Assembly (NCBI GenBank): GCA_934248055.1
Contig: CAKQKI010000012.1
Span: 1-45,696 of the forward strand
Reading direction: 5' to 3'
DNA length: 45,696 bases
DNA from: an uncultured Clostridia bacterium
Lineage (GTDB): Bacteria; Bacillota; Clostridia; Christensenellales; Borkfalkiaceae
Each line of letters starts with the position of its first letter. The stretch's first letter is position 1. The notes below the pieces were generated by a model. That model had not been told where the DNA came from, searched no databases, and saw only the letters and a program-made list of their open reading frames with translations. Shown piece after piece: positions 34,901 through 42,684 of the stretch. Position numbers and translations under genes: made by a program.

Positions 34901-34958
34901 CTCAAATAAGGTCAAAAGCACGCGCCGCCGCGCGGTTATTTTGTTTTTCGATTATATT
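34901..34958 (-). promoter_or_regulatory. Short CRISPR leader with an ATTTGAG anchor
   Basis: Only 58 bases separate the first repeat from the csn2 stop. On the minus strand the leader ends CTTATTTGAG directly against the GTTTGAG of the repeat. ATTTGAG is the leader-anchoring motif known to direct spacer insertion in type II-A systems. A TATAAT (plus-strand ATTATA, 34951-34956) is a good -10 for pre-crRNA, but no matching -35 is seen. A GC-rich GCGC-GGCG-GCGC dyad (about 34920-34935) lies between. Confidence 0.7.
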
Positions 34959-35654
34959 TTAATATATTTCAGGAATATTTTCAACTATTTCGCAAAGATC
35001 TTCAGTAATTATTATTTTTCGTTCGCTATCGAGCGTTTTTTCGCCCCTTCCGCGCTCAAGCAGGAATAAAGCAACCTTATTAAGCGCGCAATGTTTATAT
35101 AATTCACTTATTTCGCTCTCAGTCAGCACGTCTTTTATCCCGATAAGCACAAAAAAGTCGACCGATTTAAGCGAAATAAAAATATTGACGTAACAAATGA
35201 GTTTTTCAATTAGACTATCATAAGTTTTAGCGGGCTTGACCGAGCAGGATTTCAAAAGGTCTTCTAAACACAGGCAGTCGTGTTCAAGTGAAAAATCCAC
35301 GGTGGAGCATAGGTCAAACAAAAAATTTTCCACGCGGGCGTTTATCGTGTTAAATTCGGTAATGAATGCGCCGTCGTTAAAGTTAGATTGTAATTTTTTA
35401 TATAGTAAATTGATTATTTTTTTATCTGCCGCGTCGAAATAAAACGGGCTCAGGATAATATCCCCGTATTTATCGGGCGAAAAGCATTTATCTCCCTTCC
35501 AAAAACTGAATTCGCTTTCTTCGCCCGAAAACGCATTTTTTAAATCGCTTGCAAATCTATAATATTCCCTTGAATTTTCGACGGACAAAACAAAAGGGGA
35601 GACCGTTTCTAAAAAAACAGGCGTTTCGATATTTTTGTTGGAAATTCTTATCAT
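34959..35654 (-). CDS. csn2: Csn2, type II-A spacer-acquisition protein
   Basis: This 231-residue protein is the last gene of the cas operon; its start overlaps the end of cas2 by four bases (ATGA). Csn2 forms a ring-shaped tetramer that binds free DNA ends and works with Cas1-Cas2 during spacer uptake. The sequence shows the expected split: an alpha/beta head (about 1-70 and 165-231: VDFFVLIGIKDVLTESEI, KVALFLLERG, KIIITEDL) around a helical middle. Its presence assigns the locus to subtype II-A. At 231 residues it is close to the short Csn2 group (about 220). Confidence 0.93.
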   Translation of the reverse strand: MIRISNKNIETPVFLETVSPFVLSVENSREYYRFASDLKNAFSGEESEFSFWKGDKCFSPDKYGDIILSPFYFDAADKKIINLLYKKLQSNFNDGAFITEFNTINARVENFLFDLCSTVDFSLEHDCLCLEDLLKSCSVKPAKTYDSLIEKLICYVNIFISLKSVDFFVLIGIKDVLTESEISELYKHCALNKVALFLLERGRGEKTLDSERKIIITEDLCEIVENIPEIY

Positions 35655-35971
35655 ACTTCAATAAGCCGCTCCATACTTTCTTCCACAAGCGTTTGTTTTT
35701 CGCCCACAAGATAATTGATACGCGAAAACTGATTTTCGGTTACTTCAAGCAACTCCACCACGCCCGCGGGCGGAAGATTTTCCGCCACCTTCTTTTTTAC
35801 GGCGTCGCTTGTTACGTTGTTTATCACGAGTTTGGAATAAACCGATTTTTGCATCATAATAAACCCGCTTTTAATCAGGAATTTATGAAAACAGGAATAC
35901 TCTCTCCTGTCTTTGGAAGTTTCCATAGGCAAATCAAAAAAAATCATCAATCTCATAAATCTGTTATTCAT
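35651..35971 (-). CDS. cas2: CRISPR-associated Cas2
   Basis: This 106-residue protein has the ferredoxin-like start MRLMIFFDLP, with Asp13 at the end of strand 1 as in Cas2, and GFIMMQKSVYSKLV as strand 2. It forms the dimer at the centre of the Cas1-Cas2 integration complex. Its ATG overlaps the cas1 stop by four bases, and its own stop overlaps the csn2 start by four, so the three genes are translationally coupled. Confidence 0.96.
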   Translation of the reverse strand: MNNRFMRLMIFFDLPMETSKDRREYSCFHKFLIKSGFIMMQKSVYSKLVINNVTSDAVKKKVAENLPPAGVVELLEVTENQFSRINYLVGEKQTLVEESMERLIEV

Positions 35972-36846
35972 AAATCAATTTTCACGTAGTCGGGAAAGGT
36001 AATCAAGCCGACGTCGTTTTCTTCAAGCGCGTATAAAACGCTTTTTACGTATTGCCGTATCGCGATATCGAGCGTTGTATTTTTGCCGGCAAATATCGTG
36101 CTGTAATTAAGTATGTTTGCCATTTTTCGTTTAAAATCTTTATCGTCGTTTTCGATAGATATGGCGGTTTCGTCTACAATCGGTCGAAGAGGCTCCATTA
36201 AGTCGGAACCTAAATTAAAAAAGTTAAATTCGTTGTCGTGCCACACGCCCAGTTGCGTAATATATCCCGCGCAAACAATTTCGCGATTGACCGCCGATAG
36301 CAATACCGCATATCCGTAATTAAGGCACCCGTTTATAAAATTATTATTGCGCCGATGTACCCCGTCTGGTAAAATTGCGTTGAAATACACCTTTGCGGCA
36401 TGACCTTCACGATTAGTTTTATCGCCATCTGAAACATCAGCCGCATACTTGCTTAACATTTCGGATTCGGTTAAAAATCCGTTGTTTAAAAGAAGTTTGC
36501 TCTGACGGTAAATTTTTTCTTTGATAAGTACCTGCCACACTTTCTCCTTGGTGGTTTTTTTCCACCGAGTTTGTGTTTTAACGCGTTTTGAAGTATTATG
36601 CGCACCGTAATAAGGCAACAGTTCGGAAGAAGGGTTACATTTTTCGTCGCAAAATATAACTTTGACGTTGTTACGCGTAAGTTCGGATAAAAGAGCGGCG
36701 GTAAGCGAAACCGCAGTGCTTTGAATAATCAACGTGTTTATCTCGTTGATATAAATGCGCCTTTCGGTTTCGCCGCGTATTATCAAAAAGTTCAGTCGGG
36801 TTTCTAACTTACTCCTTGAATTTACAACTACCGTTCTGAACCCCAT
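35968..36846 (-). CDS. cas1: CRISPR-associated Cas1 integrase
   Basis: This 292-residue protein has a normal length for type II. The metal-binding triad is present at the expected spacing: Glu147 (NREGHAAK), His203 (GVWHDNEF) and Glu218 (SDLMEPLRP). The N-terminal beta domain starts MGFRTVVVNSRSKLETR. It catalyses integration of new spacers at the leader-proximal repeat. The ATG lies one base after the cas9 stop, so expression depends on the cas9 transcript. Confidence 0.97.
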   Translation of the reverse strand: MGFRTVVVNSRSKLETRLNFLIIRGETERRIYINEINTLIIQSTAVSLTAALLSELTRNNVKVIFCDEKCNPSSELLPYYGAHNTSKRVKTQTRWKKTTKEKVWQVLIKEKIYRQSKLLLNNGFLTESEMLSKYAADVSDGDKTNREGHAAKVYFNAILPDGVHRRNNNFINGCLNYGYAVLLSAVNREIVCAGYITQLGVWHDNEFNFFNLGSDLMEPLRPIVDETAISIENDDKDFKRKMANILNYSTIFAGKNTTLDIAIRQYVKSVLYALEENDVGLITFPDYVKIDL

Positions 36847-36847
36847 A

Positions 36848-39800
36848 TTACACCTGCCTTATTCTTTTAGTAAGCCCCGCGGGAGAAAGATCGATTATTT
36901 TAAAATCGACGTCGGTTATGTTTTTACCGATCAGCGTTTTTCCGCTTTTTGAACTTCCGCCGATAAGAGTAATATCCGCCATTTCGGCATTACATTTTAA
37001 AACTTTTAATATTTGAATAATAACCGTTGACTGATCGAGAGTGCAAAGCGACTTAAATTTTTCTTCGCCGTTATCGAGATTTAATCTGAAAGTTTTAAAA
37101 GACGATATTCCCGAATACATGTCGCAACCAAGTTTTCTCCTTAACGTATTATAAAGTTCGAGATTTTTTTCTTTCGTGACGACAAGTTTACGAACGCCGT
37201 AACGATTTGTCTTTATAACGTATTCCGTCTCTTCCCGATTTATCATTTTTTTGCCGTCCATATCCAAAAGTTTTTGAAGGGCGCAGACGTATTCGTCGGT
37301 TTTATTATCGGTAAACAGTTGATTTGCATTATATACCGCAATTTGCGAACCCGTTATTCCCGATAGATAGCAAAGCGTTCCGTTATATGCGACAAGTTGC
37401 TTTGTTTTCAGTTTGGGAATAATTATTTCAGGCTCTTTCAAATAGGAGTTAAAGTATTTAATCAAGGCGTCCGCGTCGTCTTTCAGCCTGTAAGAAACAA
37501 GCACGGGGACGGCTTCGATCGTTTTTAATCTTTCGCCTTTCTTCCCTGTAGAAGATACGATTGCAAAATATGCCGTCGTTTGGGATTTATAACCGCCGTA
37601 TTTCGCAAAGTCGGCAAGCGGTCCGCTACCTTTTCTCGGCGCGGTGATTCCGCTTTCGTCTTTAGAGTAAACGGTCTGATCGTAAAACCCGTTCTTATTG
37701 CAAACCGCATATCTCGTTACCGTCATCGAAGTTTTCGCAAAAGTCGAAAGGGCAATTTTTCTTATATCGTCGTTCCACGCCCCGACAACGTCACGCGTAA
37801 ACATTTTTTCAAGGTTATACGCGCGCCATACTTCGCCGTCTTTACGATACGTATCGAGTTGCCTTGAAAAAACGGTATCGTAAACGTTTCCCACAACCAC
37901 GTTGAGATATGCGTCGCGGGCGTGGTGCAGGTCGTTGGTTTCCCTGCATTTAAACAGTCCGAACTTGTTTTTGAAATCGATTACGTTTTTAGCCTTGCTG
38001 AAAACTATCTTTGTTTCGGGATATTTTCTTTTAAGCAGTTCTATTACGGCTTTGGCGGTCTGATCGGTTATCGTTTTTTGCCGATTGATAAAATCTTTAT
38101 AGTCGCTTTCGCCGAGCGGCTCGGTTCTCGTAAGCCTGTCATACGTCGTGCGTGAAATCAGGTTTTTTTCAAGAAGCATTTTCCAAAAACCGCGCTGATC
38201 GGTAAAGCCCGCGGGCAACGGATAAATATTGTTCTTTTGCGCGTTTTTGCTTCGCAAAACAAGCGCTTTATTGTCAAGACTGTCGTCTTTAATATACGAG
38301 CGCGGCAAAATATGGTCAACGTCATAAGTGTTGGTGTTAAGGTTTTCAAGGTCGATGCGTTCACCCGAATACATACATCTTCCGAGTTGGCGGAAGTATA
38401 AAAACAGCCGTTCCTGACGAAGTCTTATATCGCTGTATTTTTCGTCGCCGAGTTCGGCTATCACGTCCGCATACGCCTCGCCCACGTTTTTATATTTTTC
38501 CAGAAGCGCACGCTTTCTCGGCTGCGTTCTGCCATCGTCGCCTTTTTTGCCGTCTTCTCTCGTTACTTCGACGAATATTTTATCGGGCGTTTTGCCTATT
38601 TCTCTTACATATTCGTCGATTATGCACAAGGTTTGCCATATCCCGCGACGAACAGCCGGCGAAACGTACAGTTCTTCTACCGAAGAATAATCCGCCTTGT
38701 CGCTTTCGGCGCCGTTTTCCGCGCTTATCACTTCCTGAAAATTATAGGTTTTGTCGTTGAGAATCTCGTTTAAATTTTCGTTTGTGTCATACAACACGTC
38801 CAGAATAGTTACCACTTCGCCCGTAACGTTGTTTATTGCCGTTATGCCGTTCAAAAACTTAGCCGATAACTTGCCGAAATCGTTGAAAGTCAAACCTTTT
38901 AACGGGGATAATGCGTTCTTGATTTCCGCGATGGAACCGTAATGGTTATTTATCAGGTTTTCAACGATTTTTTTGTCGGTGTTGAGAGTGTGCCACAGTA
39001 TGATATTTTCGCAAACGCCGCCGCCCGATTGCAAATCGCGGTCGACAAAATCGCCGAGTATCTTTTTAAGCCGTATGTACGACGACATTGACGCCTTAAA
39101 TTCGCCGTCCTTTCCGCCGAGTGTAATCGTCTCTGATTCATCTGCGGACAAATATCCTTCCCGCACGAGAAGTTCTTTAATCTTTTTGTCCGACACTTTC
39201 GGATAAACCAGAAACAACTCGTTAAAAATCTTTTGTTTCAGTTCCGTCGGGAGCAGCCTGTCGTTCACCCGAAGTTTATTGAGTTGATTGAGAGTGTCGA
39301 ATTTTTGATATAATATCGAAGACTTGGGCAAAACGTCTTCGCCGAGCAAATAGGCGCATTTGTTCGTCATTCTGCGCATAAATTCTTCGTTGCTCTTTGC
39401 AAAATCGACAACCTGTTCGAAATTCCACGGCGTGACCTTTGCGTCCGTTCTCACCGCCCAGGAGTTTTCTCCCGTCAAAGGTCCGACGTAATAGGGGATT
39501 CTGAATCTGTAAAGCGCAGGGATTTTATCGGCAAAAGCGGCGGTTTCGGGGTGCGCTTTAACCATATTTTTGATAATTTCGTTAAGTTCGGCTTCATTTA
39601 CCTGTCGCGGAAACAGCCCGTTGTCGCTATGCAAAATCTTAGGTAAAAAGGCGCCTTTATCTATTTCGGTCAGAATATCTTCAAGGCACGCGCGATCGGA
39701 AACGTCGGATAGCGAATTCAGATATTTTTTAAGATAATCAAAAAAATCTTCGTCTTTACAATGCTTGATTTTCGTCTTTTTACCGTCTTTGCTCGTGTGA

Positions 39801-40846
39801 CCGACGTAGTTTGCGTAGTTACTTTTTTCGGTCGTGCTTCTGAATATTTTATTATAGTCGGCTTTTGCTTCGGTACGAATAAAGTTTTTAAGTTTTAATA
39901 AATCGCTTTTATGCTTTTCGTATACGGCAATCATTGCGGAAGAAATATTCTTATGCCCTTCGAGCAGTTTTTCGAACGTGATAAAACTGTATATCGAACG
40001 CATCGCCCTGAGCAAAGCAAAATCGTCTCCGTAATCGGCAAGCATTCCTTCGAACGCTTCGTCGGTAAGATCTTTGAAAGAAAAACTCTTTTGCTCTTTA
40101 TACTCTTCGCCGAACAAAACTGCAGCCGATATCTTCGCGCCGATTATGCCTTTTATTATTTCTTTGCTCGTCTTATCGGCTAGCGCAAGTATTTTTTCAA
40201 GGGCAATCTGTTTATCTCTGATTCCGATAGAACCGTCGAGCAATATTTTTTTAACGTCTTCGGCTGCGGCTTCGGAAAACCCGGAGATTTCGTCCCCGAA
40301 CACGTCGTATATCGCCGTGTTCAAGTCCTTTATCAATCGCGAAAAATCACGCATTTCATCAACGCTGCCTTCAAATAAAAAATGACCGCGATATTTGATT
40401 ATATGATGAATCGCAAGATAATACAGGCAAAGATCATAATTCCCGCCCGATATCAAAGCCTTTCTTAAATGGAAAATTGTCGGAAAATCGCGATGATATT
40501 TTTTATCGTCGTACTCGCCGGCAAAAAGGTTGTTTTTATCGCCGAACAGCAACTCGTCCTTATCTTCGGTTAACAACTGACTGTTGTTAAGACGAATAAA
40601 AAAGGTTTTATCCGCAATATACGGCGCAAAAAGTTCCTGAAGCAGGCGAATGCGTTGCTTGCGGCGAGCCAGTCTTCTTCTTGCCGTCCTGAAATTTCGC
40701 CTTTCCGCCGCGGTTTTTGCTTCATCGAAAAGCCTTACCGTCCAGCAATCTTTTCGCTTTGCCCTAAGCAACCTGTATTCTTCGTCCGTACAGGCAACGC
40801 CGACCGAGTTTGTGCCTATGTCCGTACCTAAATAAAATTTTTTCAT
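36848..40846 (-). CDS. cas9: Cas9, type II-A RNA-guided DNA endonuclease
   Basis: This 1332-residue Cas9 has a size close to Streptococcus pyogenes Cas9. RuvC-I: YLGTDIGTNSVG with Asp9. Bridge helix: about 45-73, rich in Arg (RRNFRTARRRLARRKQRIR). REC lobe: about 75-715. RuvC-II: KIFVEVTRED with Glu760. HNH: YDVDHILPRS with His845 and a later KNAQKNN. RuvC-III: LHHARDAYLN with His975 and Asp978. WED/PAM-interacting part: from about 1090, ending KIIDLSPAGLTKRI. All nuclease residues are present, so it should cut both strands. AAGGAGG lies 14-8 bases before the ATG. No clear cas9 promoter was found; the upstream region overlaps the divergent tracrRNA promoter. PAM preference cannot be told from sequence. 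Confidence 0.98.
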   Translation of the reverse strand: MKKFYLGTDIGTNSVGVACTDEEYRLLRAKRKDCWTVRLFDEAKTAAERRNFRTARRRLARRKQRIRLLQELFAPYIADKTFFIRLNNSQLLTEDKDELLFGDKNNLFAGEYDDKKYHRDFPTIFHLRKALISGGNYDLCLYYLAIHHIIKYRGHFLFEGSVDEMRDFSRLIKDLNTAIYDVFGDEISGFSEAAAEDVKKILLDGSIGIRDKQIALEKILALADKTSKEIIKGIIGAKISAAVLFGEEYKEQKSFSFKDLTDEAFEGMLADYGDDFALLRAMRSIYSFITFEKLLEGHKNISSAMIAVYEKHKSDLLKLKNFIRTEAKADYNKIFRSTTEKSNYANYVGHTSKDGKKTKIKHCKDEDFFDYLKKYLNSLSDVSDRACLEDILTEIDKGAFLPKILHSDNGLFPRQVNEAELNEIIKNMVKAHPETAAFADKIPALYRFRIPYYVGPLTGENSWAVRTDAKVTPWNFEQVVDFAKSNEEFMRRMTNKCAYLLGEDVLPKSSILYQKFDTLNQLNKLRVNDRLLPTELKQKIFNELFLVYPKVSDKKIKELLVREGYLSADESETITLGGKDGEFKASMSSYIRLKKILGDFVDRDLQSGGGVCENIILWHTLNTDKKIVENLINNHYGSIAEIKNALSPLKGLTFNDFGKLSAKFLNGITAINNVTGEVVTILDVLYDTNENLNEILNDKTYNFQEVISAENGAESDKADYSSVEELYVSPAVRRGIWQTLCIIDEYVREIGKTPDKIFVEVTREDGKKGDDGRTQPRKRALLEKYKNVGEAYADVIAELGDEKYSDIRLRQERLFLYFRQLGRCMYSGERIDLENLNTNTYDVDHILPRSYIKDDSLDNKALVLRSKNAQKNNIYPLPAGFTDQRGFWKMLLEKNLISRTTYDRLTRTEPLGESDYKDFINRQKTITDQTAKAVIELLKRKYPETKIVFSKAKNVIDFKNKFGLFKCRETNDLHHARDAYLNVVVGNVYDTVFSRQLDTYRKDGEVWRAYNLEKMFTRDVVGAWNDDIRKIALSTFAKTSMTVTRYAVCNKNGFYDQTVYSKDESGITAPRKGSGPLADFAKYGGYKSQTTAYFAIVSSTGKKGERLKTIEAVPVLVSYRLKDDADALIKYFNSYLKEPEIIIPKLKTKQLVAYNGTLCYLSGITGSQIAVYNANQLFTDNKTDEYVCALQKLLDMDGKKMINREETEYVIKTNRYGVRKLVVTKEKNLELYNTLRRKLGCDMYSGISSFKTFRLNLDNGEEKFKSLCTLDQSTVIIQILKVLKCNAEMADITLIGGSSKSGKTLIGKNITDVDFKIIDLSPAGLTKRIRQV

Positions 40847-40863
40847 TTTTTTTCGATTCCTCC

Positions 40864-40892
40864 TTGACTTTATATTTTTATTGTGTTAAACT
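40864..40892 (+). promoter_or_regulatory. tracrRNA promoter
   Basis: TTGACT (40864-40869), a 17-base spacer, then extended TG-T-TAAACT (40887-40892). The predicted start, seven bases on, is A40899, the first base of the anti-repeat. It lies 18 bases upstream of, and divergent from, the cas9 ATG. Confidence 0.8.
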
Positions 40893-40898
40893 TGCATT

Positions 40899-40989
40899 AC
40901 AAAATAACAAAGCGAGTTCAAATAAAACTTTGTCTAACCACTTATTCGCATCGGCGAAACGAAAAGTTCTGTCAATCAGGACTTTTTTT
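40899..40989 (+). ncRNA. tracrRNA of the type II-A system
   Basis: About 91 nt, found by pairing with the repeat. ACAAAATAACAAAGC (40899-40913) pairs perfectly with 15 bases of the crRNA repeat (GCTTTGTTATTTTGT). GAGT (40914-40917) faces GA as a bulge, and TCAAAT (40918-40923) pairs with the first six repeat bases GTTTGA. This is the same lower stem/bulge/upper stem plan as in S. pyogenes (GA against AAGT). Then come a short nexus (ACTTTGT, 40927-40933), a stem-loop TTCGC-ATCG-GCGAA (40945-40958), and a terminator hairpin AAAAGTTC/GGACTTTT with a T run (40962-40989). Confidence 0.9.
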
Positions 40990-41299
40990 GTGTTATTTAC
41001 GTTTTTTTTGCGCCGCTTTTTATTTTGCCCGTTTTATTATACCATATTTAATTATCGGATTTCAACATTTCCGACATATATTGATTTTGCAGGGTTATCA
41101 AACAATGGGGATTTATTGCTTTTTCCGTCAGTAAATGATATTATAATCATAGCGTGTTCTGACAGGGTTATAAAACGTGTGATGAATGCTTGCCAGAACG
41201 CTGCAATTTCGGTGTTTTTGTTCGTTTTGCGCAAAACGAGCAAGAAAACCCGCTCGTTTTGCGCGATTATCAATCAAAATAAAAAACGAGCAATAGTAT
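40990..41299. other. Gene-free stretch between tracrRNA and the second G1P dehydrogenase
   Basis: AT-rich sequence with no convincing ORF; the frames here lack ribosome sites and matching composition. Its one clear structure is the nested hairpin set at 41223-41264. A GCTTGCCAGAACGCTGCAAT (41190-41209) weakly recalls the dispersed repeat tip. Confidence 0.6.
41223..41264. other. Two mutually exclusive hairpins built from a CGTTTTGCGC motif
   Basis: CGTTTTGC-GCAAAACG (41223-41238) is a perfect palindrome. Its right part, GCGCAAAACGAGC (41229-41241), also pairs perfectly over 13 bases with GCTCGTTTTGCGC (41252-41264). A further AAAACGAG follows at 41283-41290. Only one fold can form at a time. 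It lies 36 bases upstream of the -35 of the next gene. Confidence 0.55.
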
Positions 41300-41328
41300 T
41301 TGTTTATTTCGACAATTGTTATTATAAT
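41300..41328 (+). promoter_or_regulatory. Promoter of the second G1P dehydrogenase gene
   Basis: TTGTTT (41300-41305), 17-base spacer, TATAAT (41323-41328). AAGGAG at 41411-41416 precedes the ATG at 41422. Confidence 0.6.
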
Positions 41329-41421
41329 GAGAAAAAAAGCGCGGATTAACCGTCCGTTAAAGCGGAACGGGAAAGCATGAACCGAAAACACGATAAACAA
41401 CAGAATCCCTAAGGAGTAAAT

Positions 41422-42615
41422 ATGATAGAAAAAACCTGTACCTGTTCGATGAAGGTACACAAAGCCCCTGTCGACCGCATTGAGACAGGCTCGGATATTT
41501 TAGAAAAAATCCCCGAAATTCTTGATAAATACCGTAATATTTATATGGTAAGCGACGAAAATACTTACGCGGCGTGCGGCAGGCGCGTGGAAGAGATACT
41601 TATTAAAAGCGGGCAGTTTTCGCACGGACTGATTTTACCGAAAAACTGCGTTCCCGATTACGCCGCGGCGGGCAATATTTTATTACACGCCAACGACGTG
41701 TCCGCCGAATCGGATATTTTCAGTTTTTCGCCGCTTCCGGATTTTATTCTCGGCGTGGGATCGGGCGTTATCAACGACAGTTGCCGCGTCGTATCATATC
41801 GTCTTGGAATTCCTTACGGCATTTGCGGTACCGCGCCGAGTATGGACGGTTACGCGTCCGCGGGTTCTTCGATGATGGTAGACGGCGCAAAGCATACGAT
41901 TAAATGCACGACGCCCCGCGTCATTATTGCCGATATCAAAATTATGAAAAACGCGCCGTACGAGTTGCTGCTTGCGGGGATAGGGGATATGTTCGGAAAA
42001 TACACCGCTATTTTCGACTGGGAACTTTCGCGCGAAAAAACGGGCGAATACTATTGCGAAGAAATCGCCAAAGACGTGCTGAAAGCCGCGGACGAATGTC
42101 TTGCAAACGGCTATCGGCTTGCAGGGCGAAGCGAGCAAACCGTGCATAATATCATCGACGGGTTAATCGTTTCCGGGCTCGGTATGGCTTATACGGGCGT
42201 ATCGCGACCCGCGTCGGGAGCGGAACATGTCATCGCGCACGTATGGGAAACGGAGAGCATCGCAAGCGGAAAAATTCCCGACCTGCACGGAATAGACGTG
42301 TGCGAAGGTTCGCTTTTGCAGTATATTATGCTGAAAAAACTTTATGGTGAAACCAAGGACGCGTTCGTGAAAAAACTGATAGCAAAATATATGCCGTCTT
42401 TTGAGAAAGTGGAAAAATTCTGTAAAGACACGAATTATCCGATTCCCGTAAAAGACGAATCTGAAATCAGACACGCGATTCTGCGCGCGCTTACGCTCCG
42501 CAACAGATACACGACGATTTCTTATCTGAATTCGCTCGGAAAACTTGAAGAATACGCCGAGTACGCCGCCGCCGAATTTACGAAAACGTGGCTAGCCGCA
42601 AGCGATTGCGTTTGA
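41422..42615 (+). CDS. sn-glycerol-1-phosphate dehydrogenase (AraM/EgsA family), copy 2
   Basis: This is a 397-residue homologue of the product of 26675-27928, clearly diverged in sequence. It shares the nucleotide-binding GVGSGVINDSCRVVSY, the signature GTAPSMDGYASAG and the metal-ligand regions AGIGDMFGKY, His269 (GAEHVIAHVW) and His289 (LHGIDVCEG). It reduces dihydroxyacetone phosphate to glycerol-1-phosphate. It is a single-gene unit with its own promoter and a terminator shared with the convergent ABC genes, so it is probably regulated apart from the glycan cluster. Confidence 0.9.
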   Translation: MIEKTCTCSMKVHKAPVDRIETGSDILEKIPEILDKYRNIYMVSDENTYAACGRRVEEILIKSGQFSHGLILPKNCVPDYAAAGNILLHANDVSAESDIFSFSPLPDFILGVGSGVINDSCRVVSYRLGIPYGICGTAPSMDGYASAGSSMMVDGAKHTIKCTTPRVIIADIKIMKNAPYELLLAGIGDMFGKYTAIFDWELSREKTGEYYCEEIAKDVLKAADECLANGYRLAGRSEQTVHNIIDGLIVSGLGMAYTGVSRPASGAEHVIAHVWETESIASGKIPDLHGIDVCEGSLLQYIMLKKLYGETKDAFVKKLIAKYMPSFEKVEKFCKDTNYPIPVKDESEIRHAILRALTLRNRYTTISYLNSLGKLEEYAEYAAAEFTKTWLAASDCV

Positions 42616-42647
42616 ACTCGGTCATTTATACTAAATATGCCGCTTAT

Positions 42648-42684
42648 AAAAAAAGAACTACGCGCGGTGCGTAGTTCTTTTTTT
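42648..42684. terminator. Bidirectional terminator between convergent genes
   Basis: AAAAAAAGAACTACGC (42648-42663) pairs with GCGTAGTTCTTTTTTT (42669-42684) around GCGGT. A and T runs on both sides serve the plus-strand dehydrogenase and the minus-strand permease, whose stop codon touches it. Confidence 0.92.

Noticed and set aside
36848..40846. Assigning the CRISPR locus to subtype II-C
   Set aside because: A csn2 gene follows cas2, and Cas9 size and tracrRNA architecture match II-A.
40810..41349. Plus-strand 179-codon ORF across the tracrRNA region
   Set aside because: It overlaps the cas9 start and the tracrRNA with its terminator, has no ribosome site and has non-coding-like composition.
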